NCBI GenBank assembly: GCA_002792495.1
Contig: PFOK01000010.1
Coordinates: 1 to 5,217, forward strand
Source of the DNA: Candidatus Peregrinibacteria bacterium CG_4_10_14_0_2_um_filter_43_11
Lineage (GTDB): Bacteria; Patescibacteriota; Gracilibacteria; UM-FILTER-43-11
DNA length: 5,217 nt
Direction: 5' to 3'
Part shown: positions 1 through 4,607 of the stretch, piece after piece
Layout: each line of letters begins with the position of its first letter
Numbering within the stretch: the first letter of the stretch is position 1
Program-made: the position numbers and the translations under genes
The notes under the pieces: generated by a model
Databases searched by the model: none
Seen by the model: only the letters and a program-made list of their open reading frames with translations
Told to the model about the DNA's origin: nothing

Positions 1-40
1 CCACCTGCTTCAGGCGGGTCGAAATGACGAATGGGATTAT
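1..40. repeat. Edge of a dispersed intergenic repeat with a small hairpin
   Basis: The first 17 bases form a hairpin: CCTG and CAGG pair around a 3-nt loop, and an outer CC/GG pair closes it across one mismatch. The next bases, read on the minus strand, give CGTCATTTCGACC. That resembles the repeat core 'GTCATTTCGACC...' scattered through intergenic DNA of many environmental bacterial genomes; this recognition is from memory and untested. The repeat is cut by the window edge, so its full length and copy number cannot be seen. It also forms the 3' end of the minus-strand reading frame that begins at 259. Confidence 0.45.
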
Positions 41-259
41 ACTATTCCAGCTATACCATCTTAGAATGACCTGCGTCCACAATTCCAGTCCCAATACGGT
101 TTTGGCACAATCGAGGAATAACATTGTATCAATTGGCATTTTCTGATCTCTCGCGATTCCTTCAATGAGCGCATTGAACACTGTTATCCATCCTTGTTTT
201 AAGGTTTCTATCGCAATTACTGCATCTTCTGCGGGTGTTGAAGATATTTTTGAAATCAT
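1..259 (-). CDS. Hypothetical protein, partial (C-terminus beyond window edge)
   Basis: An ATG at 259-257 opens a frame that stays open for 86 codons to the window edge. The product begins MISKISSTPAEDAVIAIETL and is predicted mostly helical, with a hydrophobic, tryptophan-rich stretch around residues 54-72. I do not recognise a family. No signal peptide or catalytic motif is visible. The last dozen visible residues (about IPFVISTRLKQV) are encoded by a dispersed repeat, so the natural C-terminus may have been replaced or extended by repeat insertion. The start has no Shine-Dalgarno sequence, like most genes here, and lies 47 bp from the divergent glycosyltransferase start. An ALIEG...DQKM segment (residues 30-41) resembles ALLEG...DRKM in the 92-aa gene at 1605-1883, a weak hint of relationship. 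The composition looks protein-like, but the reality of the gene is uncertain. Confidence 0.5.
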   Translation of the reverse strand, partial: MISKISSTPAEDAVIAIETLKQGWITVFNALIEGIARDQKMPIDTMLFLDCAKTVLGLELWTQVILRWYSWNSIIPFVISTRLKQV

Positions 260-306
260 GAGTTATTGTTAAATTTATGCTAATCTTATTTTACTTAATT
301 TTATTT

Positions 307-1161
307 ATGATTTCTGTTGTTATCCCCACACATAATCGCTGTCAGGTGCTAAGAATATGCCTTGAAAATCTTTCTTGTCAAGCAGGGGTTGATTTTGAGG
401 TGATCGTGGTGGGGGATGGATGTACGGATGATTCTGAAGGCGCGACGTTAACGTCGCGCCTTCAGAATGTTCAATTTATCAATCAGCCCAAATCTCATCA
501 AGGAACGGTGCGGAATCGTGGGGTAGAAATGGCAACAGGAGACATCATTCTTTTTATTGGGGATGATATTTTGGTGGAACCGGGTTTTTTGAAAAAACAT
601 CTCGAAACGCATCAAGCTCACCCGGAAGAAAACGTGGTGGTGCTTGGTTATACCACGTGGGATCCGACCCTAAAAATCAATGATTATATGCGGTTTTTGG
701 AATCATCCGGATGGCAGTTCGGTTATTCTTTTTTGTGCCCCGATTTTGTGGAGCGGCACGATCTTTATAAATTTTTCTACACATCCAATATTTCGTTAAA
801 ACGTTCTTTTTTTGAACGCGAAAAATTTGATGAACAATTCACGGTTTATGGTTGGGAGGACGTTGAATTGGGGTATCGGTTGTTCAAAAATCACGGCATG
901 AAACTTTTTTATGAACCGAAGGCAAAAGCCTATCATCACCATCTTCTCACTGAAGCCGATTTGCCGAAAAAAATGCAGGCAATCGGCAAATCGGCGGTGT
1001 ATTTTCAACAACTTCACCCTAAAACATCAGTCCTGCCACGTGGGCTCAAAAAAGGAATACTCAAAATAGCCACTCTCTCCTTTGTGGTTCCTCTTGGACG
1101 ACTATTTGGCAAAGTGTTTTATTACAAGTTGCGTTCGTGGCAGGAGTTTTTTAGGCAGTAG
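307..1161 (+). CDS. Family 2 glycosyltransferase (GT-A fold)
   Basis: This 284-aa protein is predicted to transfer a sugar from a nucleotide-sugar donor to a cell-surface glycan acceptor at the cytoplasmic face of the membrane. From the ATG at 307 it opens directly with the GT-A strand ISVVIPTHNR (residues 2-11). Then come VVGDGCTDD (nucleotide binding, about 34-42), an IGDD acidic motif in the DXD position (84-87) for metal and donor binding, and GWEDVELGYR (182-191) with the ED pair expected to hold the catalytic base. A His triplet follows at 210-212. The last 45 residues are basic and hydrophobic, consistent with peripheral membrane association. An upstream in-frame ATG at 277 would add ten hydrophobic residues; I prefer 307 because family members normally begin at the first beta strand. 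Neither start has a Shine-Dalgarno sequence. A perfect 38-bp palindrome encodes residues 43-54. The acceptor and sugar cannot be inferred. The TAG stop overlaps the 3' end of the opposing 123-aa gene by 11 bp. Confidence 0.93.
   Translation: MISVVIPTHNRCQVLRICLENLSCQAGVDFEVIVVGDGCTDDSEGATLTSRLQNVQFINQPKSHQGTVRNRGVEMATGDIILFIGDDILVEPGFLKKHLETHQAHPEENVVVLGYTTWDPTLKINDYMRFLESSGWQFGYSFLCPDFVERHDLYKFFYTSNISLKRSFFEREKFDEQFTVYGWEDVELGYRLFKNHGMKLFYEPKAKAYHHHLLTEADLPKKMQAIGKSAVYFQQLHPKTSVLPRGLKKGILKIATLSFVVPLGRLFGKVFYYKLRSWQEFFRQ
431..468. repeat. Perfect 38-bp palindrome inside the glycosyltransferase gene
   Basis: All 38 bases equal their own reverse complement. Each arm is 19 bp (ATTCTGAAGGCGCGACGTT), with the centre between 449 and 450 at a GTTAAC site. 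There is no spacer, so the transcript could fold into a hairpin of about 17 bp with a 4-nt loop. The inner part is much richer in G and C than the surrounding gene. It encodes SEGATLTSRLQN in the loop between the DGCTDD motif and the next strand, a region that varies in GT2 enzymes, and the frame is kept. No U-tract follows, so it is not an intrinsic terminator. Confidence 0.95.
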
Positions 1162-1522
1162 TCACTGCTTCATGTTGTGTTTCCGTATAGGGATTTAATG
1201 TGATTTGTAGTGTCGCTTCATCTGCACATAGAACTCTCATCATTCTGATTCGCATTCTTTCCGTTGCCGTGTGGCCATTTTCCACGGTACATATCGGCAT
1301 TTTCAGGACAATTTTTTGTCCCCTCCCACTCCTCTCTAATCGTGCCGTTGGTTCAAATAAGGCCTCTGTATGCGCGGTTTCATCTCTGCCGTGTTTTACT
1401 AGCGGAATAAGACGGTATCGCTTGTCGGTCATTAATCTTTGGACTCTTGCCAAATACCCTTCCGGGCTTTCCCCTTCCGGCACTTTCCATTCCACCTGTG
1501 CTATTTTTAGACACTCATTCAT
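1151..1522 (-). CDS. Hypothetical protein, 123 aa
   Basis: I do not recognise this protein. It starts at ATG 1522-1520 (MNECLKIAQVEWKVPEGE) and ends at a TAA that overlaps the opposing glycosyltransferase gene by 11 bp. It has no signal peptide or membrane segment and looks cytosolic, with mixed strands and helices. Its features are KIAQVEW near the N-terminus (6-12), a charged middle with many Arg and Glu (45-70), KMPICTV (74-80), ERMR (88-91) and a strand-like LQITL (105-109). The same pattern, [KR]Ixx VxW, then KMxxC, ERxR, VL and QI, recurs in similar order in the 166-codon frame at 2107-2607, so the two may be distant paralogues. It probably has its own promoter (1546-1573). There is no Shine-Dalgarno sequence; the leader would be about 17 nt. 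The antisense frame on the plus strand is judged a shadow. Confidence 0.72.
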   Translation of the reverse strand: MNECLKIAQVEWKVPEGESPEGYLARVQRLMTDKRYRLIPLVKHGRDETAHTEALFEPTARLERSGRGQKIVLKMPICTVENGHTATERMRIRMMRVLCADEATLQITLNPYTETQHEAVTTA

Positions 1523-1528
1523 ATCAAT

Positions 1529-1601
1529 AATTGTTTTCGAACATCATTTTAATTAAACGTATCGCTTTGTCAAATCGCTATCGATTTTTTGTAAAACAAT
1601 T
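1529..1601. repeat. Inverted and direct repeats around the promoter of the 123-aa gene
   Basis: The arms AATTGTTTT (1529-1537) and AAAACAATT (1593-1601) are perfect 9-bp reverse complements that flank the promoter almost symmetrically. Between them, ATCGCT occurs twice 13 bp apart (1561-1566 and 1574-1579) around the -35 box, followed by ATCGAT (1580-1585). This could be operator architecture for a repressor. In such AT-rich DNA the outer arms could also arise by chance. Confidence 0.4.
1546..1573 (-). promoter_or_regulatory. Sigma-70-like promoter for the 123-aa gene
   Basis: On the minus strand a perfect -35 box TTGACA (1573-1568) is followed after 16 bp by TAAAAT (1551-1546), which matches the -10 consensus at five of six positions. 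It sits in the 82-bp gap between the end of the 92-aa gene and the start of the 123-aa gene. Transcription would begin near 1539, leaving a leader of about 17 nt. Confidence 0.6.
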
Positions 1602-1604
1602 GAT

Positions 1605-1883
1605 TTATAGCCTTTGTGCTTTTTCGATCATTCCTACAAATGCTGTGGCATTTTGAGTGTCTAATAATACACCAATAACCTGACGTCCTTTTCGTGCCAA
1701 TGGACCGAGAGTGGTAGTGATTACTGTGGCCATTTTTCTGTCTAGATTTTCAGCCCCTTCCAAAAGAGCGCTCATGGCCATGCGTAGTTCTTCTACTCGC
1801 GTGCCAGGATCTTTTTCTCCCAATATCGTCGCGACGGTTTGTATTGCTTGTTTCAATCCTGTTTTGGGGGTCTTATTTGCCAT
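1605..1883 (-). CDS. Hypothetical protein, 92 aa
   Basis: I do not recognise this protein. It starts at ATG 1883-1881 (MANKTPKTGLKQAIQTVATI) and ends at TAA 1607-1605. It appears to be a compact, all-helical, basic, soluble protein. It has amphipathic stretches at about 9-22, 29-44 and 49-62, and a C-terminal segment with GVLLDTQNATAFVGMIEKAQ. No catalytic motif, signal peptide or transmembrane helix is seen. Its start has no Shine-Dalgarno sequence and lies 11 nt after the stop that would end the frameshift-restored upstream gene. That spacing is typical of an operon, so transcription probably comes from the promoter at 2748-2776. The weak ALLEG...DRKM similarity (39-51) to the edge gene at 1-259 is the only hint of kinship. 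The size, helical content and setting would suit a small regulatory or structural partner, but that is speculation. Confidence 0.7.
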   Translation of the reverse strand: MANKTPKTGLKQAIQTVATILGEKDPGTRVEELRMAMSALLEGAENLDRKMATVITTTLGPLARKGRQVIGVLLDTQNATAFVGMIEKAQRL

Positions 1884-1894
1884 GATTTATGGGA

Positions 1895-2126
1895 TTAATT
1901 AATTGAATTAAAGCGTTCTTCACTTTCTTTTTTTTCTGTATTAACGATCATTACTTCTTCCTCTGTTGGCATGCGTGTTAATTGTCGAGGAGATGGGTTT
2001 TCTTTTCCCTCTTTTTTCTGGTAGCTTTATAACAGCCTGCTGATCCACGTTGTATTCGTTGGGGTACTTGGACACTTCTTCCTTGTCGTGTAGCAGTGAG
2101 TGTACTTTAATGATCTGGAGATGGGG
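1895..2126 (-). pseudogene. Out-of-frame continuation of the gene at 2107-2607
   Basis: Downstream of the premature TAA (2109-2107) the DNA still looks coding, but in other frames. From about 2123 to 2018 the frame shifted by one reads HLQIIKVHSLLHDKEEV and on through NVDQQAVIKLPE, with many C or G third positions as in real coding DNA. It has no good start codon. From 2017 to 1895 a third frame reads KEGKENPSPRQLTRMPTEEE and ends at TAA 1897-1895. Removing one C from the C4 run at 2123-2126 and one A from the A6 run at 2012-2017 joins all three parts into a 236-aa protein. The restored C-terminus is charged, Glu/Lys-rich and hydrophilic. Possible causes are two real inactivating indels, two homopolymer sequencing errors, or recoding. 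A 25-aa frame from ATG 1972 could also be expressed alone, though that seems less likely. Confidence 0.6.
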
Positions 2127-2607
2127 ATCTTGATGCCCTTGCCGCTAAGCGCTTCAAGGCTTCTTCGGCCGTTCTTTTTGTTGCCGGCTGCTGCGAATCA
2201 TTTGCCTGGTTTGGATTTGTGTTTGCAAAATAGTCGATGCCCATTGTCGGGTTTGATGTTCCAGATCTTTCTTCCCCCTGAATGGCAATTTGAATTTCAA
2301 AAACATCACCAGGTTTTTGTAATACCCCTGATAACAAGGTTCGTAATCGTTCTATCACTTTGGCCTCTTCCAATGACATTGCGACATAACACATCATTTT
2401 GAATGTGTGTTCATTTCCTTTTGTTGAGGCGCTTATTTGCCCTCTCTGGTAGCGCTGCGTGTTTCCGTTGCCTGGGTCAAAGTCCGATTCGGTTAAAATG
2501 GAGGTCAATTCATTTCTTTCAATTTGTTTCACTTTAATCATTTCCAGAAGATCGCCGTTCCACTTTACCGTGATGATGCGCACACGAGGGGGAATTGTGT
2601 TTGCCAT
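2107..2607 (-). CDS. Hypothetical protein, 166-codon frame, probably frameshift-truncated
   Basis: I do not recognise this protein. ATG 2607-2605 (MANTIPPRVRIITVKWNG) is chosen over an upstream in-frame TTG at 2613 because it is the standard codon and matches the MAN start of the next gene. The visible part has a strand-like N-terminus (RIITVKW, 10-16), a polar middle, KMMCYVAMS (70-78), a helix EEAKVIERLRTLLSGVL (80-96), a strand FEIQIAI (103-109), and then a Gln/Asn/Ser/Thr-rich linker (about 112-144) before a basic helix. This suggests a small alpha/beta domain plus a flexible tail. The terminal RSPSPDH looks like frameshift product: deleting one C at 2123-2126 would continue the frame (see 1895-2126). 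The gene follows a near-consensus promoter with a leader of about 134 nt. There is no Shine-Dalgarno sequence; TTACCTCCTAA, its complement, sits at the place where one would be. It may be a distant paralogue of the 123-aa protein. Confidence 0.72.
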   Translation of the reverse strand: MANTIPPRVRIITVKWNGDLLEMIKVKQIERNELTSILTESDFDPGNGNTQRYQRGQISASTKGNEHTFKMMCYVAMSLEEAKVIERLRTLLSGVLQKPGDVFEIQIAIQGEERSGTSNPTMGIDYFANTNPNQANDSQQPATKRTAEEALKRLAARASRSPSPDH

Positions 2608-2642
2608 GATCAAAAATTAGGAGGTAAGCAACTTAAACTTCA

Positions 2643-2672
2643 TTACAAGATTTAAGATTACAAAATTGAAGA
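2643..2672. repeat. Two tandem 15-bp repeats in the leader
   Basis: TTACAAGATTTAAGA (2643-2657) is followed directly by TTACAAAATTGAAGA (2658-2672), identical at 13 of 15 positions. They lie within the leader of the minus-strand cluster, about 36-65 bp upstream of the ATG. They could be paired protein-binding sites or a simple duplication in AT-rich DNA. Confidence 0.5.
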
Positions 2673-2683
2673 TTATTTTAATG

Positions 2684-2748
2684 TCTTCCCTTGTGATTTA
2701 GTGTTTATGCTAGAAATATCTTAATATGAAGCATAGGAAAAGGGAAGA
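2684..2748 (-). promoter_or_regulatory. Nested inverted repeats in the promoter-proximal leader
   Basis: Outer arms TCTTCCCTT (2684-2692) and AAGGGAAGA (2740-2748) are perfect 9-bp reverse complements. Inner arms TATGCT (2706-2711) and AGCATA (2730-2735) form a second dyad, with ATAT repeats in its loop. The outer right arm runs from the last base of the -10 box across the predicted start point near 2741. It could therefore be an operator, or it could form a hairpin at the 5' end of the transcript. No known riboswitch is recognised. Confidence 0.45.
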
Positions 2749-2776
2749 TTATATTGTTTTTTTGTAATTTTGTCAA
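2748..2776 (-). promoter_or_regulatory. Consensus sigma-70-type promoter for the leftward cluster
   Basis: On the minus strand TTGACA (2776-2771), a 17-bp spacer and TATAAT (2753-2748) match the housekeeping consensus exactly in both boxes and in spacing. Transcription should start near 2741 and run leftward into the genes at 2607 and 1883. A promoter this good suggests strong expression unless repressed. The dyad overlapping the start point would suit repression. Confidence 0.85.
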
Positions 2777-2783
2777 TCTTTAT

Positions 2784-2812
2784 TTGAAAAAAGGAAGTGA
2801 ATGGGGTAGAAT
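2784..2812 (+). promoter_or_regulatory. Sigma-70-like promoter for the lipoprotein gene
   Basis: TTGAAA (2784-2789), a 17-bp spacer and TAGAAT (2807-2812) each match the consensus at five of six positions. The start point would be near 2819, giving a leader of about 105 nt that includes the dispersed repeat before the ATG at 2924. The -35 box is 7 bp from the -35 box of the opposing promoter. Confidence 0.65.
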
Positions 2813-2817
2813 TGATT

Positions 2818-2893
2818 AGATCCTTCGGCTGGCGCTAGGGATGAGGTGAGGTGTGTAGTCGTCGGGATGAGGGGTGAGTGGTACGGGATGACG
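2818..2893. repeat. Degenerate dispersed repeat with three GGGATGA units
   Basis: GGGATGA occurs at 2838-2844, 2864-2870 and 2885-2891, separated by GT-rich DNA. The first unit with its left flank reads on the minus strand as TCATCCCTAGCGCCAGCCG followed by AAGGATC. That is a diverged copy of the 'GTCATCCCGAGCGCAG...GGATC' type of repeat common in intergenic DNA of many bacterial genomes and often mistranslated as HPERSEGS-like peptides (from memory). It lies wholly within the predicted leader of the lipoprotein gene. Confidence 0.6.
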
Positions 2894-2923
2894 AAAAGGG
2901 GCGGTTTTAATTCAAAAAAACAT

Positions 2924-4393
2924 ATGAAAAACAAAAAATTTCTCATCATCTGTGTTCTCCTTTTAACCCCTTTGCTTCTTTCCGGGTGCAAAAAGAAATG
3001 CCCCACCGAAGAAGATAATATCCCCGGAACCGGCACGTTCCGTTCGGATTGTCCTTCTGTGGGGGTTTTGGATGCCAAAAAAGGTCTTAAAGAACTCGAT
3101 TTTTATTTTGTATTCGACAATACCGACGCTTTTAAAGAACAGATTCAGGCTTTTCAGAGCAAAAACCCCGGGCTGGTGGTACGCACCAAAAAGTTCGCGA
3201 ATTTGAACGAATACGAAGATCTGATAATCAACGAAATTGCGGAAGGGGAGGGGCCGGATGTTTTCATGATTCATAATTCGTGGATCACTAAGCATCAGAA
3301 AAAACTGTTGCCCATACCTCTCGATTTACCCATCACTATGCCTCCGGAACTTTTTCGTCAGACCTTTTTTCAGGCGGCCGCGGAGGATTTGATCAAGGAT
3401 GAAAAAATATATGGTATGCCGATGTCTATGGACAATTTGGCCATTTATTATAATAAGGCGTACTTCCGTGATTTGCTTGCCACTACCGATAGTCCCGCGA
3501 AGTTGTGGGCCGAGATAAAAGACCAGGTTTTTCAGCTTACCAAGCGCGATAATAGCCCTGAGCGGTTCGCTTTGTCGGGTATTGCCATGGGGCGTGCGGA
3601 CAATATCACGAACGCGGTGGATGCCTTGTATGCCCTTATGCTCCAGTTCGGGGTGAAGTTTTATGACGAAAAAGAAGAGCACGCTGTTTTTGCTCAAAAG
3701 CAGGCAGGCGATGTTGAAAATCCCGGCGTGGAAGCCCTAAAATTATTCACCGGTTTCGCGTTGCCCAGCTACAAAAATTACAGCTGGAACGAAACCATCA
3801 CCGGTGCCGCTCCCGACGATCGTGATGTAGGGCCTTTTGTTCGTGGTAAAACAGCGATGATTGTCGGCTATCCCTATTTTTATGATGTGCTCGTTCAAAA
3901 AATCCAGACTCAGCAAAAATTGGGTGGTAAATACATCGATGTAAAAGATATTGGCATTGCGCCATTGCCTCAGCTCACTACCGTGGAAGAATCCGGTCGT
4001 CGGGATACTCTGGCCAGTTACTTTCCTCTCGTTGTCTCCCGTACCACCGATATGCCCGAGGAGGCTTGGTCTTTTATTCAATTCATGACCAGTTCGGACG
4101 TCTTACAAACGTATTACAAAAAAACACATCGCCCTACCAGTCGAAAAGACATGGTTGCCGAACAACAAACCGATGCCATGTTTGGCGTTTTTGCGTTTCA
4201 GGCACCCTTTGCGAAGAGTTTAAAAATCTACGATACCGCCGCGTATGCCAAGATTTTTGGTGATGCCATTCAGGAGGTGGTTCGTAATATCGCTACTCCC
4301 GAAGATGCTTTGCGCGATGCTCAGACTAAAGTCACGTGCGTGCTCCGGAGGCAGAAAGGGCTGATTGGGCCTGAGGAGGATTGTGGGCTATAG
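2924..4393 (+). CDS. ABC-type extracellular solute-binding lipoprotein (family 1, MalE-like)
   Basis: This 489-aa lipoprotein is predicted to bind a substrate, in this family usually an oligosaccharide or related solute, outside the cytoplasmic membrane and pass it to an ABC permease. From ATG 2924 it has a basic N-terminus, a hydrophobic core and a lipobox LLLSGC, with Cys22 as the lipidation site. Mature-domain signatures follow the family order: EGPDVFMIHNSW (109-120), YGMPMSMDNLAIYYNKAYF (163-181), GKTAMIVGYPYF (308-319), IGIAPLPQL (343-351), EEAWSFIQFMTSS (379-391) and HRPTSRKD (402-409). Cys26 and Cys43, and Cys472 and Cys487, might form disulfides. A frame open from 2846 would add 26 residues encoded by repeat DNA and would bury the signal peptide, so 2924 is preferred; it has no Shine-Dalgarno sequence. 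No permease or ATPase gene is present in the window, so its transporter partner is unknown. The TAG-terminated 3' end overlaps the opposing 83-aa gene by 62 bp. Confidence 0.93.
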   Translation: MKNKKFLIICVLLLTPLLLSGCKKKCPTEEDNIPGTGTFRSDCPSVGVLDAKKGLKELDFYFVFDNTDAFKEQIQAFQSKNPGLVVRTKKFANLNEYEDLIINEIAEGEGPDVFMIHNSWITKHQKKLLPIPLDLPITMPPELFRQTFFQAAAEDLIKDEKIYGMPMSMDNLAIYYNKAYFRDLLATTDSPAKLWAEIKDQVFQLTKRDNSPERFALSGIAMGRADNITNAVDALYALMLQFGVKFYDEKEEHAVFAQKQAGDVENPGVEALKLFTGFALPSYKNYSWNETITGAAPDDRDVGPFVRGKTAMIVGYPYFYDVLVQKIQTQQKLGGKYIDVKDIGIAPLPQLTTVEESGRRDTLASYFPLVVSRTTDMPEEAWSFIQFMTSSDVLQTYYKKTHRPTSRKDMVAEQQTDAMFGVFAFQAPFAKSLKIYDTAAYAKIFGDAIQEVVRNIATPEDALRDAQTKVTCVLRRQKGLIGPEEDCGL

Positions 4394-4580
4394 CTTCTCT
4401 TACTAATTCAATTAAGCGCGCTTGTGCAAGAAGGGCGGCAGGCGACTGTTGAGCGACTTCAATCGTTAAAGCGCCTTCGTTAGGACGAAACGTTAAAGTG
4501 GCGTTTGTATTACTCAACAAGTAGCCCATAAATGCTCCAGGCCGATTCGGTTTTGGTATGGTAACAGAGGGGTTTTCCAT
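4332..4580 (-). CDS. Hypothetical protein, about 83 aa
   Basis: I do not recognise this protein. ATG 4580-4578 (MENPSVTIPKPNRPGAFMGY) is preferred to an in-frame TTG three bases upstream because AAGGA lies 5 nt before the ATG, the only clear Shine-Dalgarno sequence among the minus-strand genes. The product has a proline-rich start, two likely strands (ATLTFRP and ALTIEVA) and a long helix (about 46-66, PAALLAQARLIELVREAIA), ending in an Ala/Ser-rich tail. No membrane segment or catalytic motif is seen. It begins 27 nt after the stop of the 149-aa gene and is probably translated from the same transcript. Its last 20 codons lie antisense to the end of the lipoprotein gene. The ribosome site and operon spacing support a real gene; the tail overlap is the main doubt. 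Confidence 0.68.
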   Translation of the reverse strand: MENPSVTIPKPNRPGAFMGYLLSNTNATLTFRPNEGALTIEVAQQSPAALLAQARLIELVREAIAHNPPQAQSALSASGART

Positions 4581-4585
4581 CAAGA

Positions 4586-4590
4586 TCCTT
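4586..4590 (-). promoter_or_regulatory. Ribosome binding site of the 83-aa gene
   Basis: AAGGA on the minus strand ends 5 nt before the ATG at 4580. It decides the start codon and stands out because the other starts in the window lack such a site. This fits translation of an internal gene in an operon. Confidence 0.6.
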
Positions 4591-4607
4591 GTGTTTAAAT
4601 GAATAAA

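Noticed and set aside
277..306. Ten-codon hydrophobic N-terminal extension of the glycosyltransferase
   Set aside because: The family normally starts at the first beta strand (ISVVIPTHNR). No ribosome site supports 277, although it cannot be fully excluded.
1153..1170. Hairpin AGGCAGT/ACTGCTT at the glycosyltransferase and 123-aa gene junction, considered as a terminator
   Set aside because: The stem is about 7 bp including a G-U pair, and the T run lies before the stem on the plus strand rather than after it. On the minus strand an A run follows, so it is not an intrinsic terminator in either direction.
1200..1556. 118-codon plus-strand frame opposite the 123-aa gene
   Set aside because: It is antisense to a frame with better amino-acid composition, a promoter and a sensible start. 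Its own product is Ser/Cys/Leu-rich with no recognisable domain.
2100..2402. 100-codon plus-strand frame opposite the 166-codon gene
   Set aside because: It starts at GTG with no ribosome site, and its product has shadow-like composition (Leu/Pro/Phe-rich). The minus-strand frame has the consensus promoter.
2846..2923. Upstream extension of the lipoprotein gene
   Set aside because: These 26 codons lie in the dispersed repeat and would place a charged segment ahead of the signal peptide. The ATG at 2924 gives a standard lipoprotein signal.
3326..3697. Minus-strand frames inside the lipoprotein gene (also at 2963-3295 and 3743-4081)
   Set aside because: All are antisense shadows of a well-supported family protein.
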